DNA of 11,276 bases from CAZYYO01 sp964650965 (lineage in GTDB: Bacteria > Bacillota > Clostridia > Lachnospirales > Lachnospiraceae), in NCBI GenBank assembly GCA_964650965.1, contig CAZYYO010000071.1:1-11276 (forward strand). Direction: 5' to 3'. Below, one piece after another: positions 6,254 through 11,276 of this stretch. A program made the translations under genes and the position numbers. Position 1 is the first letter of the stretch. Each line of letters starts with the position of its first letter. The notes under the pieces were generated by a model, which saw nothing but the letters and a program-made list of their open reading frames with translations, ran no database searches and was not told the origin of the DNA.

Positions 6254-7941
6254 AAGATTTTTCTTTTACTTACCCTAATCAGGAATATAGAACATTGCGT
6301 GATATTTCTCTCACAATCCAGGAAAGCGGCTTCTATCTGCTGTGTGGTCAGTCTGGATGTGGGAAAAGTACGCTGCTTCGCCACATGAAGAAAAGTCTCG
6401 TGCCTTATGGAGATAAAATGGGAATGATTACCTATCATGGGATTCCCATAGAGGAGCTAAATGACCGGGTAGCAGCCAGTGAAATCGGGTATGTTACCCA
6501 AAATCCACAGGATCAGATTGTCACGGACAAGGTGTGGCACGAGCTGGCCTTTGGACTGGAAAATATGGGCTTGTCCCAGGAGGTAATTCGTAGACGAGTT
6601 GCAGAAATGGCCAACTTCTTCGGCATTCAAACCTGGTTTCGCCAGAATACGGATGCACTGTCAGGCGGTCAGCTGCAAATGGTGAATTTAGCTTCTGTTA
6701 TGGTCATGCAGCCTAAGGTACTGATTTTAGATGAACCTACCAGTCAGTTAGACCCCATGGCAGCCACTGATTTTCTACAAATGCTTCACCGTATTAACCA
6801 GGAGCTGGGAACCACCATTATCATTTGTGAGCATCGCCTGGAAGAAGTGTTTCCTATGGCAGATTATGTGATTGTAATGGATGAAGGAAGCATTTCCATG
6901 ACGGGTGCACCCTCCCAGGTGGCAGAACAGTTAATTACAACAAAGGATAACGCAGCAGACAGCCTGCGACCTGGATTACCAGCGGCGATACGAATCGCCC
7001 AGGGAATGAAAGACGGAATAAGAAGGAAGGCAGCTTTGGACAGCTGGCCGATTACTGTAAGACAGGGACGCTTATGGATGGAAGCTGTGATACAGCAAAA
7101 TTCAGTTAGCCTGTCAACACATCCTGCAGTGTATGCATCGCAGCTTCTTACTGCCCCTGCAGCAATCCAGCTGCAGGATGTGTGGTTTCGTTATGAGAGA
7201 AATTCTATGGATATCCTAAGAGGCTGTGAATTCTGTGTTCATAAAGGGGAGTGGTTTGCCCTGTTAGGAGGAAATGGTGCAGGTAAAAGTACCCTGCTTC
7301 AGGTAATCACCAATTATCAGAAGCCCTATCGAGGTAAAGTAATACTTCAGGGACAGGAAAGTAAAAGAATCAGCGGTGGTTTTTTAGGCTATGAAAAACT
7401 GGTTATGTTGCCCCAGGAGCCTAAGTCCTTATTTACGGAAATAACTGTGGAGGAAGAATTAACGGAGGTCTTAGAAAATATTGCTCTGTCTCAAAAGGAG
7501 CAGGAGGAGACATGTCGTGTTATGCTTCATACCCTGGGATTGGAGTCCCTGGCCAAGCGGCATCCTTATGACCTGAGTGGAGGGGAGCAGCAACGACTGG
7601 CCCTGGGTAAGCTGCTTTTGCTTCGCCCGTCCATCTTGTTGTTAGATGAACCAACCAAAGGGTTAGATCCTCAATACAAGATTTCTCTGGCTGAGATACT
7701 TTGCAAGTATCAACAGACCGGTATGACCATTCTTATGGTGAGTCATGATGTGGAGTTCTGCAGTACTTATGCAAATCGTTGTGGAATGTTTTTTGACGGA
7801 CAGGTGATTGCGGTGTCAGAAACCCATGCCTTCTTTGGAGGAAATAATTTCTATACCACTGCAGCAAACCGTATTGCAAGAAAGTGGTTCCCACAGGCAA
7901 TAACCAGTGAAGAGGTGGTGAAACAATGGCAGGAAGCGTAA
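6235..7941 (+). CDS. Fused double ECF ATPase (EcfA-EcfA' in one chain)
   Basis: A 568-residue protein with two complete ABC nucleotide-binding halves, about twice the length of a single EcfA. The first half has Walker A GQSGCGKST (38-46), Q-loop Gln89, signature LSGGQ (142-146), Walker B LILDEP (163-168) and switch His200. The second half has GGNGAGKST (345-353), Q-loop Gln394, LSGGE (447-451), LLLDEP (468-473) and His504. Both Walker B glutamates (167 and 472) are present, so both sites look competent. The first signature continues LQM, whereas the second has the usual QQR. A C-terminal extension (about 535-568) contains FYTTAANRIARK. The start is GTG at 6235 with GGAG at 6224-6227 seven bases upstream; it overlaps the T gene by 19 bases. 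The 3' end overlaps the S gene by 16 bases. The protein powers import by the T and S subunits at the inner face of the membrane. Confidence 0.93.
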   Translation: METITIEDFSFTYPNQEYRTLRDISLTIQESGFYLLCGQSGCGKSTLLRHMKKSLVPYGDKMGMITYHGIPIEELNDRVAASEIGYVTQNPQDQIVTDKVWHELAFGLENMGLSQEVIRRRVAEMANFFGIQTWFRQNTDALSGGQLQMVNLASVMVMQPKVLILDEPTSQLDPMAATDFLQMLHRINQELGTTIIICEHRLEEVFPMADYVIVMDEGSISMTGAPSQVAEQLITTKDNAADSLRPGLPAAIRIAQGMKDGIRRKAALDSWPITVRQGRLWMEAVIQQNSVSLSTHPAVYASQLLTAPAAIQLQDVWFRYERNSMDILRGCEFCVHKGEWFALLGGNGAGKSTLLQVITNYQKPYRGKVILQGQESKRISGGFLGYEKLVMLPQEPKSLFTEITVEEELTEVLENIALSQKEQEETCRVMLHTLGLESLAKRHPYDLSGGEQQRLALGKLLLLRPSILLLDEPTKGLDPQYKISLAEILCKYQQTGMTILMVSHDVEFCSTYANRCGMFFDGQVIAVSETHAFFGGNNFYTTAANRIARKWFPQAITSEEVVKQWQEA

Positions 7942-8699
7942 ATAGACAACAGATTGTTCAGGCGCAAAGGAAAAGAACCCTGACAGCAGCATTTATTATG
8001 CTTGTGATGATTCCTCTTACCATATTGCTGGGATTTGTTTATCTGGATAATCGCAAATATATGCTGATTAGTTTCTTAATTCTTTTCGAAACCATGGCAC
8101 CTTTTTTTATGGTGTTTGAGCACCGCAAACCAAGAGCTAGAGAAATTGTGATGCTGGCGATGCTATCAGCACTGGCTGTGGTTGGCAATTTGCTATCCTT
8201 TTCCATGCTGCCCATACAGGCGGGAACTGCGCTGGTAATTATTGCAGGAATTTCCTTTGGACCGGAGGCAGGCTTTCTGGTAGGTACCTTGGCTCGCCTG
8301 GTAAGTAATTTCTTTCAGGGGCAGGGAACCTGGACCCCTTGGCAGATGGTAGCCTGGGGACTGCTGGGATTTTTAGCCGGTCTGCTATTTGCCAATGCAG
8401 ACATGCCAGCCCGAAAAAGAAAGCTGCCGGTAAACTATGCTACGCTTACTGTATTTACCTTCCTGGCAGTGCTAGTGGTATATGGGCTTATTATGAATCT
8501 GTGTACTTATGTAACAGCGCTGGGAATGCCAGGAAGTCCAGGTGTCAGCTGGGAAGCAATCTTGGCGGTATATGCCACAGGGATTCCCTTTGATGTGATT
8601 CATGCCTTTCGCGCAGCCTTCTTTATGCTGCTTACAGGAGTGCCATTGGTTCAGAAGCTGGAACGGGTGAAAATGAAATTTGGATTTTATCGTTATTAA
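7926..8699 (+). CDS. cbrT: ECF transporter S component, predicted corrinoid/cobalamin-specific
   Basis: A 257-residue hydrophobic protein and the substrate-binding subunit of the ECF module. Two N-terminal helices (about 20-40 and 45-64) precede a typical six-helix S-component core from residue 70. The first core helix carries an AxxxA contact motif, Ala78 to Ala82, used to dock on the T subunit. Next comes FGPEAGFLVG (111-120) and the loop SNFFQGQGTWTPWQ (127-140), a pattern seen in vitamin-type S components. At 257 residues it is longer than the usual 180-200 because of the extra helix pair. The ATG overlaps the ATPase gene by 16 bases and has GAGGTGG (7912-7918) seven bases upstream. The substrate is inferred from the cobalamin riboswitch and the DUF4430 neighbours; the symbol cbrT, used for predicted and later tested B12 ECF S subunits, is provisional. 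Cobinamide or a lower-ligand precursor are alternatives. Confidence 0.82.
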   Translation: MAGSVNRQQIVQAQRKRTLTAAFIMLVMIPLTILLGFVYLDNRKYMLISFLILFETMAPFFMVFEHRKPRAREIVMLAMLSALAVVGNLLSFSMLPIQAGTALVIIAGISFGPEAGFLVGTLARLVSNFFQGQGTWTPWQMVAWGLLGFLAGLLFANADMPARKRKLPVNYATLTVFTFLAVLVVYGLIMNLCTYVTALGMPGSPGVSWEAILAVYATGIPFDVIHAFRAAFFMLLTGVPLVQKLERVKMKFGFYRY

Positions 8700-8774
8700 C
8701 AGATATCAGATAGACAGCAGCAGGTATTTATAGATGCCAGGCTGAAACAATAGAACAATAAGATATGGAGAGAT

Positions 8775-8780
8775 AAGGAG
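8775..8780 (+). promoter_or_regulatory. Ribosome binding site deciding between two close ATG codons
   Basis: AAGGAG lies three bases before ATG 8784 and nine bases before ATG 8790. The second spacing is more usual, so the protein probably starts MKRLRK at 8790 rather than MIMKRLRK at 8784. The difference is two residues at the front of the signal peptide and does not affect function. Confidence 0.6.
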
Positions 8781-8789
8781 AAAATGATC

Positions 8790-11216
8790 ATGAAGAGATT
8801 AAGAAAAGTGGGAGCATGGCTGCTGTTAATGGCAGTACTTATCACGTGTATTCCGGTGAACATTCTTAAGGTGGAAGCCCAGGATGGTGCCACAACAGAA
8901 AATATTACTGTAACCGTTAGTGTGGAGAACACTACATATGAAAGTCTACCAGAATTTCATAAGGGAATATGGCTCCCGCCATTGTCTATAGAAGTTCCCA
9001 AAGGTAGTACAGCAGCACTTGCAATTACGCAGGCATTGCAACAAGCATATCAACAGGATTCCAGCCTGACGGCTGACGTTATTGAAGGAAGCTGGGGACC
9101 ATATATTGATAATATCAAGGGCTTGAGTAACCAGGGAGGTAGTTATTCAGGTTGGGTTGTGTCGGTCAACGATTGGTTTGGCACCACTGGCATTGGTGGA
9201 ACAATTGTGCAGGATCAGGACAATATTCGTATATTGTATTCTTGTGATGGTGGTATTGATGTGGGGAATGACTATATCCATCCTGATACAGCACTTGAGA
9301 GTTTGTCCTTTACTTCTGGAACACTAGATGAGGCATTTACACCACAGGACACCCAGTATGTATTGACGATTCCTGACGATACAGCATCATTATCATATAA
9401 TGCATCTGCAGCCAATAAGGCATTCCAGCTGCAGGGATACCAGAATCAGTATCTTAGCCAGGATGCGAAGCGTAAGAAAAACGAAGTATTTACCGTGTCT
9501 GCTGGAGATTGGCTTTATATTGGAGTTGGTGACAGTGCCTGGGAAAACAGCTTTTGGGGAGATTATGAAAGAACAATATATGCCATTCAGGTTGTTAAGC
9601 AGGGAGAAACAACAGAACATACTATTCCAGGCTTTCAGACCTTCGAACTAAACACCAATGACCTGGCAGCAGGGCAGTGGACCGTTAGAACAAGCTTCTT
9701 TGCAGGACAGAAGGAATACACGGTAAAATTAAAGGATGGTAATACCTCATCCCTTCATATTACAAATGGTACAACATATAATACAGACAAATACACTGCT
9801 AAGGTAAGCTATACCAACCGCAATAACCAGCAGGTGGAATATGATTTGGCTTCAGCTCAGGGATTAGAGCTTGCGGATTTAGGCCTAGGTACTACAACAG
9901 CAACAATTCGATTAACCGAAACGGGTACATCAAATGTGATTGACTATACCTTTCATATTCAGCGTATCCAGCCACAGACGGTTACCCAGTCACAGGTAGA
10001 TAGTATTTCTGACAAGATGGTAACCAACTACCAGGCAGAGAATACACCAGAATATGGATATGAGTGGAATATGATTACTTTGGCAGGATTAGATCAGCTG
10101 TCTCAGATACAACGTCAGACATATTTCAAAAGTGTGGCAGACGAGGTGAAGAAGCTAAACAGTAATCGACTAAGTAAATCCTATGCAACAACAAATGCCA
10201 GAGTTGTATTGACACTTTCTGCTATGGGTTATGACCCTGCCAATGTGGCTGGATATAATCTGGTGGAACCCCTTACGGATGAGACATGGGTAGAAAACCA
10301 GGGAATCAACAGCATATGCTATGCGCTCCTTGCACTGGATAGCTGTAAGTATGGAACCGATGAAATTCGAGACAAATATGTGAAGAGTATTGCTGCTCAG
10401 CAGATGGCAAATGGTGCATTTACCTGGGGCTTTGGAGGAAATGGCGATACAGATCTTACTGCCTACGTTATTCAGGCACTGACACCTTATTATAAGCCAC
10501 AAGCCAGAACGGTGAATGGCATAAATCCTGTGATAGATAAGGCAATTTCCTACTTGTCGAATGCTCAGGCAACAGATGGCAATTATGTTGGCGTTTGGGA
10601 TACATCCTCAGAAAGCCTTGCTCAGACCATCATTGCTTTAACAGGTCTCGGAATTGATCCCAAGAAAGATACCAGATTTGTGAAAAACGGTATCTCCTTA
10701 TTAGATGCCATGTACCAGTTTTATCTAGGGGATGGAACCTTCTCCCACACCATTGGCAGCAGTAGTAATGTGATGGCAACCCAGCAGTGTGGTCTGGCGA
10801 TTGCGGCATATCAACGATTCTTGGCTGGTAAGACAGGAATTTACCAGACAGGAGATATTGCTAAGATTGATGGAAATGTTATTCCAGGCAGTAATGGTGA
10901 TATCACATTGATACCAGATACAGGAAAAATCCATGTATCCGCTACTTTGCATCAGCAAGTGTCCTCTCATAAAAAGAAGGTAAAGAAGACAGATGAAAGT
11001 GTGCAGGAACCAGTATTATTACAGGAAATCACTGAGGACAATAAGGAATCTGTGACAGCCAGTGCAGATAGCACTGATACAGCAATATCAGAAACAGAGA
11101 ATGCCAAATCCGGTAATAACACTATATTTATTATTATCATAATCGTGTGTGCAGGGGTTGTAGTTATCGGCATCAGCTATCTTGTAATTACCGGGAAAAA
11201 GAAGAAAATAAAATAG
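8790..11216 (+). CDS. Secreted, membrane-anchored DUF4430 plus alpha/alpha-toroid protein (intrinsic-factor-like)
   Basis: Last gene of the riboswitch operon; 808 residues from ATG 8790. Residues 1-30 form a signal peptide (KRLRK, hydrophobic core, likely cleavage after VEA). A DUF4430 domain (about 38-160) shares VPKGSTA (69-75), SGWVVSVN (120-127) and a D-N-I-R-I-L-Y strand with the first gene of the operon. A cadherin-like beta-sandwich (about 167-270, starting LESLSFTSGTL) and another beta-rich region (about 271-392) follow. Residues 398-688 are helical repeats of the prenyltransferase/squalene-cyclase toroid type, with QMANGAFTWGFGG (538-550), DTDLTA (553-558), SLAQTIIALTGLGIDP (609-624) and FSHT (651-654). 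A polar Lys/Ser/Thr segment leads to one helix (779-802) and a KKKKIK tail, so the protein is anchored with its bulk outside. Intrinsic factor and transcobalamin combine the same two fold types. Predicted role: corrinoid capture for the ECF importer. An enzyme role for the toroid is less likely. No LPxTG motif is present. Confidence 0.83.
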   Translation: MKRLRKVGAWLLLMAVLITCIPVNILKVEAQDGATTENITVTVSVENTTYESLPEFHKGIWLPPLSIEVPKGSTAALAITQALQQAYQQDSSLTADVIEGSWGPYIDNIKGLSNQGGSYSGWVVSVNDWFGTTGIGGTIVQDQDNIRILYSCDGGIDVGNDYIHPDTALESLSFTSGTLDEAFTPQDTQYVLTIPDDTASLSYNASAANKAFQLQGYQNQYLSQDAKRKKNEVFTVSAGDWLYIGVGDSAWENSFWGDYERTIYAIQVVKQGETTEHTIPGFQTFELNTNDLAAGQWTVRTSFFAGQKEYTVKLKDGNTSSLHITNGTTYNTDKYTAKVSYTNRNNQQVEYDLASAQGLELADLGLGTTTATIRLTETGTSNVIDYTFHIQRIQPQTVTQSQVDSISDKMVTNYQAENTPEYGYEWNMITLAGLDQLSQIQRQTYFKSVADEVKKLNSNRLSKSYATTNARVVLTLSAMGYDPANVAGYNLVEPLTDETWVENQGINSICYALLALDSCKYGTDEIRDKYVKSIAAQQMANGAFTWGFGGNGDTDLTAYVIQALTPYYKPQARTVNGINPVIDKAISYLSNAQATDGNYVGVWDTSSESLAQTIIALTGLGIDPKKDTRFVKNGISLLDAMYQFYLGDGTFSHTIGSSSNVMATQQCGLAIAAYQRFLAGKTGIYQTGDIAKIDGNVIPGSNGDITLIPDTGKIHVSATLHQQVSSHKKKVKKTDESVQEPVLLQEITEDNKESVTASADSTDTAISETENAKSGNNTIFIIIIIVCAGVVVIGISYLVITGKKKKIK

Positions 11217-11237
11217 ACAAAAATACACAACTGTTTC

Positions 11238-11266
11238 TTGACAACTTATCTTTTAGGAAGTATCAT
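11238..11266 (+). promoter_or_regulatory. Strong sigma-A-type promoter pointing out of the window
   Basis: TTGACA (11238-11243), an exact -35 consensus, and TATCAT (11261-11266), five of six at -10, are separated by exactly 17 bases. It lies 21 bases after the stop codon of the anchored DUF4430 protein and points rightward, so the next gene has its own start of transcription. No intrinsic terminator is visible between 11217 and the window end; any terminator must lie further on. Confidence 0.72.
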
Positions 11267-11276
11267 TTTCTTTGTG

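Noticed and set aside
10000..10860. The toroid as an active prenyltransferase or squalene cyclase
   Set aside because: The protein is exported, the DxDDTA motif lacks its last Asp, and no terpenoid genes are nearby. The repeat fold is also used by non-enzymatic B12 carriers, which fits the operon better.
11080..11216. Sortase (LPxTG-type) anchoring of the large surface protein
   Set aside because: No LPxTG-like motif precedes the C-terminal helix, so simple membrane anchoring is the better reading.

Overview
The window looks like a chromosomal segment of a spore-forming, Gram-positive gut-type Clostridium relative, most likely Lachnospiraceae. The grounds are strong AGGAGG-type ribosome binding sites, Firmicutes-type intrinsic terminators, moderate GC, the start of a probable spoVAC gene at the left edge, and protein families typical of that group. 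The genus cannot be fixed from the sequence alone.

Layout. (1) Positions 1-164, minus strand: the first 54 codons of a probable spoVAC (spore dipicolinate channel), running off the left edge. (2) Positions 378-4002, plus strand: a two-gene unit encoding a cytoplasmic alpha/beta-hydrolase esterase (BD-FAE/Aes-like) and an 898-residue cytoplasmic glycoside hydrolase resembling GH106 rhamnosidases. It is closed by a strong intrinsic terminator at 4033-4080. (3) Positions 4110-4501: a cobalamin riboswitch with recognisable core boxes and supporting stems, followed by an expression platform that ends in an intrinsic terminator. (4) Positions 4548-11216: five co-directional genes under that riboswitch. 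They encode a tethered DUF4430 (transcobalamin C-terminal-like) protein, an ECF transporter T component, a fused double ECF ATPase, an ECF S component, and a large secreted, membrane-anchored protein with a DUF4430 domain, two beta-sandwich-like regions and an alpha/alpha toroid. (5) Positions 11217-11276: a short tail with a very good sigma-A-type promoter for a gene outside the window.

The most interesting reading is that the riboswitch operon is a corrinoid (vitamin B12) capture and uptake system. Its surface proteins are built from the same two fold types as animal intrinsic factor and transcobalamin, a beta-domain and an alpha6/alpha6 toroid, but with the order reversed and with one beta-domain also made as a separate tethered protein. 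They would catch corrinoid outside the membrane and pass it to a dedicated ECF importer (S + T + fused A-A'). AdoCbl binding to the leader would switch the operon off when B12 is plentiful. The riboswitch, the ECF components and the DUF4430/toroid architecture are read from the sequence and from known families. The substrate and the hand-over model are inference.
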